Shown here one piece after another: positions 50,566 through 55,259 of a DNA stretch of 55,259 nt. Under the pieces are notes generated by a model that made no database searches, was not told where the DNA came from, and saw only the letters and a program-made list of their open reading frames with translations. The stretch is from a virus, in IMG/VR virus record IMGVR_UViG_3300023184_005048, positions 1 to 55,259 of that record. One strand, 5' to 3'. The translations under genes were made by a program, and so were the position numbers. Numbering within the stretch: position 1 is the stretch's first letter; the number at the start of each line of letters is the position of its first letter.

Positions 50566-52190
50566 TATAAAGTATTTTGAATTCTTATTAATGACTCATC
50601 CCTACCAAGGATTTCCATTGTTGATACCAAGTCTGGACCCGGCATACCACCTGTGATAGCAACTCTTAAAGCTGGCATTATCTTACCCATCTTAACACCC
50701 ATTTCTTGACAAAGATCGTGAATATTTTGTTTAATAGTCTCAGCATTCCAATCAATTGACTTTGTTATAAAAGCACTAAATACTTTCTTATAATCATCAG
50801 TCAATAACTTAACATCTGTTTCTTTAATCACAATTGGCTTAAAGAAGATATCAGCAACCACTTGTAAATCTTTTGTGAAGACCGCTCTCTTTTTACAGAT
50901 ATCCACAATCTTAGAAAGATTTTCTGGTGAATATTGATATTGGTCACCCATATCAATATTAGAAAGAAGTTCATCATCACTTCTATAAGTGTTCAAATGT
51001 TGAGCATTAAAGTGTTTAGCTTTTTCAACATCAAAACGAGCACCGGCTTTATGAACGTGAGATAAATCAAACTTAGAAATCATATCAGCCATTGTCATTA
51101 CTTCAGTAGTATCAGTTGGAGACCAACCTAATAGTACTAAGAAGTTTAACATAGCTTGTGGTTCATAACCTTCATCTTTGAAACCAAGATATTTAACCAT
51201 ATTACCTTTATCATCTTCTCCTTCACCACCCATCGGGAAAGCAGGAATACCCATAGAAAGAGCTTTACGTTTAGACAACTTGCCTTTACCATCTGGATTT
51301 AAAATCAATGGTAAATGAGCAAAAGTAGGAGCAGTCCAACCAAATGCTTCATATAACATTAAATGAAGCGGAGTTGAAGGTAGCCATTCTTCACCACGAA
51401 TAACGTGAGTTGTTCCCATATCATGGTCGTCACAAACATTAGCCATATGATATGTTGGAATACCATTTGATTTAACTAAAACTTTATCATCAGTTTGATT
51501 TGTATTCAAACTAACTTCACCACGAATAACATCAGTAACAGTAATTGTTCTGTTTTCTGGTGTTTTGAAACGAATTACAAATGGAGTTTTATTAGCAAGT
51601 AAAGCATCAACTTCTTCTTTTGGTAAAGAAAGTGAATTTCTCATTGACATACGAGTTTTAGCATCGTAAGCAAAGTGAGCATTTTCAGCTCTAACTTTAG
51701 CAATATCTTCTTCAGTATCAAAAGCATAATAAGCCATACCCTTATCTAAAAGAGTTTGAATATGTTCAGAGTAATCTCTTTCCGATTGACGGTAAGGACC
51801 ATTAGGACCACCTTTCCAAGGCGCATAGTCTGGTTCAATACCACACCACTCTAAAGAATCTTGGATATACTTTTCAGCATCACCAACAAATCTTTTTTGG
51901 TCAGTATCTTCAATACGAACATAAAATATACCACCGTGTTTTTTAGCAAACAGATAGTTATAAAGGGCAGTACGAACTCCACCGATGTGTAGAAATCCTG
52001 TTGGTGAAGGAGCAAAACGAGTTACTACTTTACCGGAAGGTGTAATAGTATCTAAAGCATCCAAACTTTTTTGAACATCAGGGGATTGTCCATCATCATG
52101 AGTCGCAAGTGTATGAAGAGCATCGTCACTCATTTCACTTTTTGATTCAGCGAGAAATTTATCTCTATTTTTAATGTATTTCATGTCCAT
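50565..52190 (-). CDS. gltX: glutamyl-tRNA synthetase with tagged N-terminal extension
   Basis: The catalytic enzyme begins near residue 54: RFAPSPTGFLHIGG at 58-71 (HIGH motif) and KLSKRKA at 304-310 (KMSKS loop), with the GluRS-type HVIRGEEWL between. The chain is 541 residues, about 70 longer than E. coli GltX. Roughly 53 extra residues lie at the N-terminus, starting MDMKYIKNRDKFLAES. This resembles the shared tag with a cleavage-like LAE-S site. The extension is otherwise hydrophilic and contains no known domain. The gene sits alone, without an attenuator, apart from the tRNA arrays. Confidence 0.93.
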   Translation of the reverse strand: MDMKYIKNRDKFLAESKSEMSDDALHTLATHDDGQSPDVQKSLDALDTITPSGKVVTRFAPSPTGFLHIGGVRTALYNYLFAKKHGGIFYVRIEDTDQKRFVGDAEKYIQDSLEWCGIEPDYAPWKGGPNGPYRQSERDYSEHIQTLLDKGMAYYAFDTEEDIAKVRAENAHFAYDAKTRMSMRNSLSLPKEEVDALLANKTPFVIRFKTPENRTITVTDVIRGEVSLNTNQTDDKVLVKSNGIPTYHMANVCDDHDMGTTHVIRGEEWLPSTPLHLMLYEAFGWTAPTFAHLPLILNPDGKGKLSKRKALSMGIPAFPMGGEGEDDKGNMVKYLGFKDEGYEPQAMLNFLVLLGWSPTDTTEVMTMADMISKFDLSHVHKAGARFDVEKAKHFNAQHLNTYRSDDELLSNIDMGDQYQYSPENLSKIVDICKKRAVFTKDLQVVADIFFKPIVIKETDVKLLTDDYKKVFSAFITKSIDWNAETIKQNIHDLCQEMGVKMGKIMPALRVAITGGMPGPDLVSTMEILGRDESLIRIQNTL

Positions 52191-52217
52191 ATATATTATT
52201 TTTTAATCTAAAAATTA

Positions 52218-52355
52218 TTAATCTTCAATTAAGAATCCAATTATTATATACCAAAGTAAAGCCCATCCACTATGAAAGAACCAGATTACAAAAAATAATC
52301 TAAACCAAAAACGGTCAATACCGGTTTTATTTTGTAGCCGTGTACAAGTACTCAT
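52218..52355 (-). CDS. 45-residue small membrane protein
   Basis: The frame (MSTCTRLQNKTGIDRFWFRL opening) encodes a hydrophobic stretch from about residue 17 to 42 rich in Trp, Phe, Leu and Ile, sufficient for one long or two tight spans, followed by a short acidic end. It lies upstream of the GluRS gene on the same strand. There is no known match; lysis- or superinfection-type roles are guesses. Confidence 0.5.
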   Translation of the reverse strand: MSTCTRLQNKTGIDRFWFRLFFVIWFFHSGWALLWYIIIGFLIED

Positions 52356-52419
52356 ATATTTATATTAAATTAGATTACAAATTTAGTAAAAAGAATTCTA
52401 ATAAACAAATATATACATT

Positions 52420-52998
52420 ATGAAATACTTAAAAAGATTTAACGAAGATATTGAAGCCACTATTAAACCAAATGGTAATATTAGTGCTAATATAGATGTT
52501 AAAACTGACGATGATAATACTATCTATGATAAAAGATGGGAAAATGAACTATCTGAGTTTATTACGATAAACTATCATGGTAAATTATATAAATTCAAAA
52601 AAGATAATATAATGTTACATTCTGATATGGTTCAGATAACTTATGCCTCTACACCACTTAATAGTGATGAACAAGGTGAAATTTGGGGCACGCCAGATAC
52701 TTTAGAATTTGATATTTATTTTGTTAAAGATAATGAAACAGATAAAGTAAGATTAACAGTTGATATTACTTATGGTGATTTAATGGCTTGTGAATTTACA
52801 GCTGAAGCTCCTAATAAAATAAAAGTGGTAGAATATACATCCTACCACTCTAAATTTGATCCAAGCAATACTGTATTTGCCTTAGTAGATGAATCTCTAC
52901 AATCCTTCATAAACTTCCTAAATAGATTTGAAGGAATGAAACTTAAAAAAGAAGATTTTAAGTTTTTGGATCAATATGACAATTACTTGCCAAATTAA
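52420..52998 (+). CDS. hypothetical protein with N-terminal tag
   Basis: The 192-residue protein starts MKYLKRFNED, almost the same as the tag at 606. The rest is acidic with alternating strands; no family is recognised. The start follows AAATATATACATT. Its stop codon overlaps that of the convergent downstream gene. Confidence 0.7.
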   Translation: MKYLKRFNEDIEATIKPNGNISANIDVKTDDDNTIYDKRWENELSEFITINYHGKLYKFKKDNIMLHSDMVQITYASTPLNSDEQGEIWGTPDTLEFDIYFVKDNETDKVRLTVDITYGDLMACEFTAEAPNKIKVVEYTSYHSKFDPSNTVFALVDESLQSFINFLNRFEGMKLKKEDFKFLDQYDNYLPN

Positions 52999-53207
52999 GA
53001 TATCCATCTGATTAAATACTTTGAATCCATTAAGTATTCAAAATCAGCATCTCCCATATCTGAAACAGGAACCTCAAATTTAATTTCAACCGGTTCACCT
53101 TCAGATTCGATAATTGCTAAGTAATAAGATACACCTTTTCTGATAAACTTAAACTCGGCTTTTGGATTTTGCTTATACAAAGCTTTTTTAATTTCATTCT
53201 TTTCCAT
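52995..53207 (-). CDS. hypothetical small protein
   Basis: A 70-residue protein (MEKNEIKKALYKQNPKAEFK opening) with a beta-rich middle and an acidic end. It lies just downstream of the large tRNA array on the same strand and may be read from its transcript. No family is recognised. Confidence 0.6.
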   Translation of the reverse strand: MEKNEIKKALYKQNPKAEFKFIRKGVSYYLAIIESEGEPVEIKFEVPVSDMGDADFEYLMDSKYLIRWIS

Positions 53208-53229
53208 TTTTATTGGTTTTTTTATCGAG

Positions 53230-53310
53230 TATCAGAAGAGAGACTTGAACTCTCATACCGTTAGGCGCTGGCTTTTGAAACCAGTGTGTATACCATTCCA
53301 CCATTCTGAC
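53230..53310 (-). tRNA. tRNA-Leu(CAA)
   Basis: Acceptor GTCAGAA/TTCTGAT, anticodon arm CTGGT/GCCAG with loop TTCAAAA, class II variable arm, T loop TTCAAGT. Confidence 0.88.
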
Positions 53311-53315
53311 ATTTG

Positions 53316-53385
53316 TAGCGTGTGTGGGGTTCGAACCCACTTATCAGTCCTTATGAGAGACAGCTCTTTTCCACTAAGCCACGCC
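53316..53385 (-). tRNA. tRNA-Met(CAT), elongator type
   Basis: Anticodon loop CTCATAA and T arm GTGGG/CCCAC with loop TTCGAAC. Position 1 pairs in the acceptor and the stem under the loop lacks the three G-C pairs of initiators, so it should be an elongator (or an Ile tRNA if C34 is modified). Confidence 0.8.
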
Positions 53386-53395
53386 ATATTATTAG

Positions 53396-53478
53396 TGCCC
53401 AAAGAGAGACTCGAACTCTCACGTCCTTTCGGACACCGGCTTCTTAGACCGGCGTGTCTACCATTCCACCATCTGGGC
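53396..53478 (-). tRNA. tRNA-Leu(AAG)
   Basis: Acceptor GCCCAGA/TTTGGGC, anticodon arm CCGGT/GCCGG with loop CTAAGAA, a class II variable arm with GTCC/GGAC and T loop TTCGAGT. A at position 34 is unusual for a bacterial Leu tRNA. Confidence 0.85.
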
Positions 53479-53482
53479 ATTT

Positions 53483-53557
53483 GAGCAGATACCCAGAGTC
53501 GAACTGGAATCTCGTCCGTACCAAGGACGTGTAATCACCGATTATACGATAACTGCT
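53483..53557 (-). tRNA. tRNA-Thr(GGT)
   Basis: Anticodon arm CGTCC/GGACG with loop TTGGTAC; T loop TTCGACT. The acceptor pairs AGCAG with CTGCT, with mismatches next to the T stem. Confidence 0.85.
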
Positions 53558-53562
53558 TGTTG

Positions 53563-53649
53563 TAGCGGGGGCAGGATTCGAACCTGACGTGTCACTTGCG
53601 CAACCCTGGGTTATGAGCCCAGTGAGTTTGACCTCTACTCTACCCCGCG
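53563..53649 (-). tRNA. initiator tRNA-fMet(CAT) with extended variable region
   Basis: The body starts CGCGGGGT and ends CCCCCGCTA, so position 1 C faces T instead of pairing, the initiator hallmark (C-A in E. coli). The anticodon arm CTGGG/CCCAG around CTCATAA has the three G-C pairs needed for initiation. The variable region is about 18 nt rather than about 5. Confidence 0.8.
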
Positions 53650-53654
53650 ATATG

Positions 53655-53739
53655 TACCTGGAGCGGGACTCGAACCCGCACGGGCATTTCTGCCCACTGG
53701 ATTTTAAGTCCAGCGTGTCTACCATTCCACCACCCAGGC
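53655..53739 (-). tRNA. tRNA-Leu(TAA)
   Basis: Acceptor GCCTGGG/TCCAGGT, anticodon arm CTGGA/TCCAG with loop CTTAAAA, class II variable arm GGGCA/TGCCC, T loop TTCGAGT. Confidence 0.92.
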
Positions 53740-53755
53740 AGGTGATTTTATTTTG

Positions 53756-53839
53756 AGCCGATGGAGGGACTCGAACCCCCGTTGGACTATTCGTCTCTGG
53801 TTTACAAAACCAGTGCTGTCGCCACTGAGCCACATCGGC
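53756..53839 (-). tRNA. tRNA-Thr(TGT) with long variable arm
   Basis: Acceptor GCCGATG/CATCGGC, anticodon arm CTGGT/ACCAG with loop TTTGTAA. The variable region is about 16 nt with a GAC/GTC mini-stem, unlike normal class I Thr tRNAs. Confidence 0.82.
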
Positions 53840-53866
53840 ATATAATGGAGGAAAGTCTAAAGAGTG

Positions 53867-53939
53867 ATTTTACTGAAGGACTTGAACCTTCAAAAGTTTG
53901 TTTTTAAGACAAATGTGTATACCATTTCACGAAGTAACA
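53867..53939 (-). tRNA. class I tRNA with TAA anticodon, flanked by complementary arms
   Basis: The acceptor TGTTACT/AGTAAAA (six of seven pairs), a short 3-bp D stem, the anticodon arm TTTGT/ACAAA with loop CTTAAAA, and the T arm GAAGG/CCTTC are present. The variable region is only five bases, so the body is not that of a Leu tRNA although the anticodon is. Outer sequences (AAGAGTG/CACTCTT and AATGGA/TCCATT) continue the helix beyond the acceptor with bulges. Confidence 0.7.
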
Positions 53940-53964
53940 CTCTTAATCACCATCCATTATTTTG

Positions 53965-54037
53965 TTGCCTTGGTGGGTAACGATCCCACTACCTCTTCCA
54001 TGTCAAGGAAGTGCTCTCCCATTGAGCTACAAGGCAA
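53965..54037 (-). tRNA. tRNA-Val(GAC) with swapped T loop
   Basis: Acceptor TTGCCTT/AAGGCAA, anticodon arm CTTCC/GGAAG with loop TTGACAT. The T arm GTGGG/CCCAC closes loop ATCGTTA instead of TTCGANN. Confidence 0.85.
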
Positions 54038-54044
54038 TTTTTGA

Positions 54045-54189
54045 CAGTAGGGTGGGAATCGAACCCACCTTCCCAATCCGAACTAAATGACATTTTCTAG
54101 AATATCAAATAATCAAGTTTGGTTTTTAACCCGGACCAGTTCTTTATGTGGCTTCTCTAGGAGTTACCACCTAATATAGGGTCCTACTG
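54045..54189 (-). ncRNA. 145-nt tRNA-like RNA with giant variable region
   Basis: A perfect acceptor CAGTAGG/CCTACTG and a perfect T arm GTGGG/CCCAC with loop TTCGATT enclose a 5' D-arm-like stretch with GGTGG and then more than 60 extra nucleotides. TCCGGGTT and AGTTCGGA can pair inside the extra region as an 8-bp arm, with further hairpins within. A four-pair GCCA/TGGT stem with a ten-base loop could be a modified anticodon arm, but no anticodon is clear. Confidence 0.6.
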
Positions 54190-54194
54190 ATTTG

Positions 54195-54266
54195 AGCTTC
54201 TTACCGGTAACGATCCGATTTCTCTAGTTTACAAGACTAGCGCATCACCATTAATGCTTAAGAAGC
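54195..54266 (-). tRNA. tRNA-Thr(TGT), second, with swapped T loop
   Basis: Acceptor GCTTCTT/AAGAAGC, anticodon arm CTAGT/ACTAG with loop CTTGTAA. T loop ATCGTTA. Confidence 0.85.
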
Positions 54267-54271
54267 GTTTG

Positions 54272-54354
54272 AGGTACTGACTGGGTTCGAACCAGTGTGA
54301 CAGATTTTGCAGATCTGTGCCTCTCGTCTTTCGACACCACTCGGCCACAGTACC
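54272..54354 (-). tRNA. tRNA-Cys(GCA) with hairpin in the D loop
   Basis: Acceptor GGTACTG/CAGTACC, anticodon arm CAGAT/ATCTG with loop CTGCAAA, T loop TTCGAAC. The D loop is enlarged by a GTCGAAAGAC mini-hairpin. Confidence 0.85.
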
Positions 54355-54360
54355 ATTTGT

Positions 54361-54432
54361 TGGAATAGTAGGACTCGAACCTACAACCTTTCGCGTATCA
54401 GGCGAATGCTCTAACCAGTTGAGCTATATTCC
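54361..54432 (-). tRNA. tRNA-Ile(GAT)
   Basis: Acceptor GGAATAT/TATTCC-type, anticodon arm TTCGC/GCGAA with loop CTGATAC, T loop TTCGAGT; a normal class I body. Confidence 0.92.
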
Positions 54433-54439
54433 AATTTTG

Positions 54440-54512
54440 TAGTCCCGGTCGGTTACGATCCGACTCCCTCCACTATGTAACAGTGGCGCTCCCCCGATTG
54501 AGCTACAGGACT
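54440..54512 (-). tRNA. tRNA-Val(TAC) with swapped T loop
   Basis: Acceptor AGTCCTG/CGGGACT, anticodon arm CCACT/AGTGG with loop GTTACAT. T arm GTCGG/CCGAC closes loop ATCGTAA. Confidence 0.85.
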
Positions 54513-54517
54513 ATTTG

Positions 54518-54603
54518 CTGATGAGGTGGGACTCGAACCCACGGTGGACTTTAATGTCGTCTGGTTAACAGCCAGGCCCTTTCGCCGCTCAGGACACCCA
54601 TCA
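54518..54603 (-). tRNA. tRNA with Asn anticodon (GTT) on a class II body
   Basis: Acceptor TGATGGG/CTCATCA with one mismatch, anticodon loop CTGTTAA closed by CTGG/CCAG, and a 17-nt variable arm with GAC/GTC. The D region (CCTGAGCGGCGAAAGGG) is also of class II type. Confidence 0.75.
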
Positions 54604-54609
54604 ATTTTG

Positions 54610-54692
54610 TACCGAAGGTGGGACTCGAACCCACACACCCTTTCGGGTACTAGCTCCTAAGGCTAGCGTGTCTACCATTCCACCACTTCGGC
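54610..54692 (-). tRNA. tRNA-Leu(TAG)
   Basis: Acceptor GCCGAAG/CTTCGGT, anticodon arm CTAGC/GCTAG with loop CTTAGGA, class II variable arm ACCC/GGGT, T loop TTCGAGT. Confidence 0.92.
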
Positions 54693-54696
54693 ATCT

Positions 54697-54801
54697 GAGT
54701 GTGATAGGGTATTCTCCTACAGTTGTGGTGGTTGACTAGTCCCATTGTCCACTCCAGTACTTCGTCTGGTGCTGTTTTAGTTTATCAGCGTTTACACACT
54801 C
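54697..54801 (-). ncRNA. 105-nt RNA with tRNA-like ends but no canonical T loop
   Basis: A perfect 7-bp end stem GAGTGTG/CACACTC is in register with the tRNA array. Near the 3' end TAGG/CCTA encloses AGAATAC where a T arm would lie. Inside, CCAG/CTGG and GTGG/CCAC stems can form. No anticodon can be assigned. Confidence 0.45.
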
Positions 54802-54806
54802 TTTGT

Positions 54807-54878
54807 AGTCTCCACGGGATTCGAACCCGTATTCTCAGTTTAGAAGACTGATGTCCTATCCAGTTGGACGAGGAAACT
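54807..54878 (-). tRNA. tRNA-Arg(TCT)
   Basis: Acceptor AGTTTCC/GGAGACT, anticodon arm with CAGT/ACTG and loop CTTCTAA, T loop TTCGAAT. Confidence 0.9.
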
Positions 54879-54883
54879 ATTTG

Positions 54884-54955
54884 CTCACTGGGGGAATTAC
54901 GATATCCCGACCTGACGCTTAACAGGCGCCTGCTCTACCTCTGAGCTACCAGTGA
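54884..54955 (-). tRNA. tRNA-Asn(GTT) with swapped T loop
   Basis: Acceptor TCACTGG/CCAGTGA, anticodon arm GGCGC/GCGTC with loop CTGTTAA. T loop ATCGTAA; the pair closing that loop is T-T. Confidence 0.82.
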
Positions 54956-54961
54956 ATGTTG

Positions 54962-55046
54962 TCGGTAGGGTGGGATTTGAACCCACGTTGTGATTTCTCA
55001 CCTAGTGTATCAGACTAGTCCCTGAAGACCGCTCGGGTACCTACCG
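54962..55046 (-). tRNA. tRNA with Ile anticodon (GAT) on a class II body
   Basis: Acceptor CGGTAGG/CCTACCG, anticodon arm CTAGT/ACTAG with loop CTGATAC, and a variable hairpin GTGA-GAAA-TCAC. The D region ACCCGAGCGGTCTTCAGGG resembles class II tRNAs. It is the promoter-proximal tRNA of the array. Confidence 0.75.
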
Positions 55047-55061
55047 TTGTTTTAAGAGCAT

Positions 55062-55091
55062 AAAAAAACCCTCAGATTTTGTGTCTGAGGG
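55062..55091 (-). terminator. attenuator terminator before the large tRNA array
   Basis: CCCTCAGA pairs with TCTGAGGG around an eight-base loop, followed by seven T on the minus strand. It stands between a leader frame and the first tRNA. Confidence 0.9.
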
Positions 55092-55122
55092 TTTCGAGTA
55101 TTCTTTATTAAAATTTGTTATA

Positions 55123-55233
55123 TTAACTAACAAATCGTTTAGATATGACGAAGCCCTCAGAGCGTCTAATACATAACGTATTATTCACCACTGTCAGTGT
55201 ATTCATGTTCATATTTAAATTCATTGTTTTCAT
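55123..55233 (-). CDS. 36-residue leader peptide matched to the tRNA array
   Basis: The peptide begins MKTMNLNMNMNTLTVVNNTL and continues CIRR. Of its first 24 residues 23 are Met, Asn, Leu, Thr, Val, Cys, Ile or Arg, exactly the amino acids of the assigned tRNAs behind it. Codons 25-29 contain TCTGAGGGCTTCG, which can pair with CGAAACCCTCAGA at the terminator, 12 of 13 positions. The stop lies 31 nt before the terminator. The upstream element CTTTTTAATATATAC matches the other leader. The promoter is beyond the window. Confidence 0.7.
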   Translation of the reverse strand: MKTMNLNMNMNTLTVVNNTLCIRRSEGFVISKRFVS

Positions 55234-55259
55234 TGTTGTATATATTAAAAAGTTTTTGT

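Larger units (their letters stand above)
55062..55233 (-). promoter_or_regulatory. multi-tRNA-sensing attenuator (proposed)
   Basis: The leader codons precede an antiterminator segment (55149-55161) that can pair with the terminator 5' arm and adjacent bases (55084-55096). Stalling at any of the Met, Asn, Leu, Thr, Val, Cys, Ile or Arg codons would leave that segment free and favour readthrough into the 20-member RNA array. Confidence 0.65.

Noticed and set aside
53245-53833. Several open frames of 75-129 codons over the tRNA array
   Set aside because: They consist of translated tRNA sequences with recurring Ser-Pro/Arg motifs and are not proteins.
54045-54189. tRNA interrupted by a group I or group II intron
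   Set aside because: The extra segment is far too short for either ribozyme, and no intron core motif is seen.
1-55259. Alternative genetic code
   Set aside because: TAA, TGA and TAG all serve as stops at well-supported gene ends, so standard code 11 fits.
1-55259. Insertion sequences, integrase or attachment sites
   Set aside because: No transposase, recombinase or flanking inverted repeat was found anywhere in the window, despite the many tRNA genes that could serve as attachment sites.

Overview
This window looks like part of a large, AT-rich, T4-related tailed phage (possibly jumbo) that infects a member of the Bacteroidota. Phage evidence: a gp32-like single-strand DNA-binding protein with the acidic C-terminus of that family, large virion or tail-type proteins, tightly overlapping genes (ATGA and TAATG junctions), polynucleotide kinase, NUDIX, a CYTH protein, and some 27 tRNA genes. 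Host evidence: at least seven minus-strand sites fit the Bacteroidota housekeeping promoter, TTG-N19/20-TAtnTTTG, and most starts lack a Shine-Dalgarno sequence.

Layout. 1-3.5 kb (+): a 5'-truncated class 3 lipase, then genes whose products begin with a shared short N-terminal tag (MKYLKxF/YxE type), including a 2H-phosphoesterase/DEDDh-exonuclease fusion and a pterin-carbinolamine-dehydratase-like protein. 3.6-8.7 kb (+): gp32-like protein and probable virion or tail proteins. 8.7-29.5 kb (-): a ~21 kb operon-like run of glycosyltransferases, methyltransferases and sugar-nucleotide enzymes (GDP-mannose dehydratase, GDP-fucose synthase, UDP-galactopyranose mutase, a HAD-nucleotidyltransferase fusion). 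29.6-33.2 kb (-): ClpC-like unfoldase, a possible PTH2-like protein, CYTH. 33.2-33.9 kb (-): a small RNA locus with a structured RNA, an odd tRNA-Tyr, three ~80-bp structured repeats and a 32-residue membrane peptide. 33.9-42.3 kb: nucleotide and phosphoesterase enzymes and unknowns. 42.3-44.9 kb (-): glutaminyl-tRNA synthetase, three tRNA-Gln and four other tRNAs. 44.9-53.2 kb: cold-shock protein, CoaD, a zinc peptidase, a large virion protein, a tagged glutamyl-tRNA synthetase. 53.2-55.1 kb (-): 18 tRNA genes and two tRNA-like RNAs.

The most unusual system is regulatory. Each of three tRNA blocks is preceded by a short open reading frame followed 24-32 nt later by a strong intrinsic terminator. 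The coding content of each leader matches the tRNAs behind it. A 17-codon leader with a run of five CAA codons precedes three tRNA-Gln(TTG) and glutaminyl-tRNA synthetase. A leader rich in Pro, Gln and Asp precedes Asp, Pro and Gln tRNAs. A leader in which 23 of the first 24 residues are Met, Asn, Leu, Thr, Val, Cys, Ile or Arg precedes an array encoding tRNAs for exactly those eight amino acids. In each leader a segment near the 3' end of the reading frame is complementary to the 5' arm of the terminator, as expected for ribosome-mediated attenuation. The phage may therefore switch on its tRNA genes when the matching charged tRNAs run short.

A second shared theme is the N-terminal tag on unrelated proteins, including glutamyl-tRNA synthetase. 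It resembles the capsid-targeting sequences of T4 internal proteins and suggests enzymes packaged with the genome. All functional calls rest on reading motifs by eye; no database search or folding program was run.
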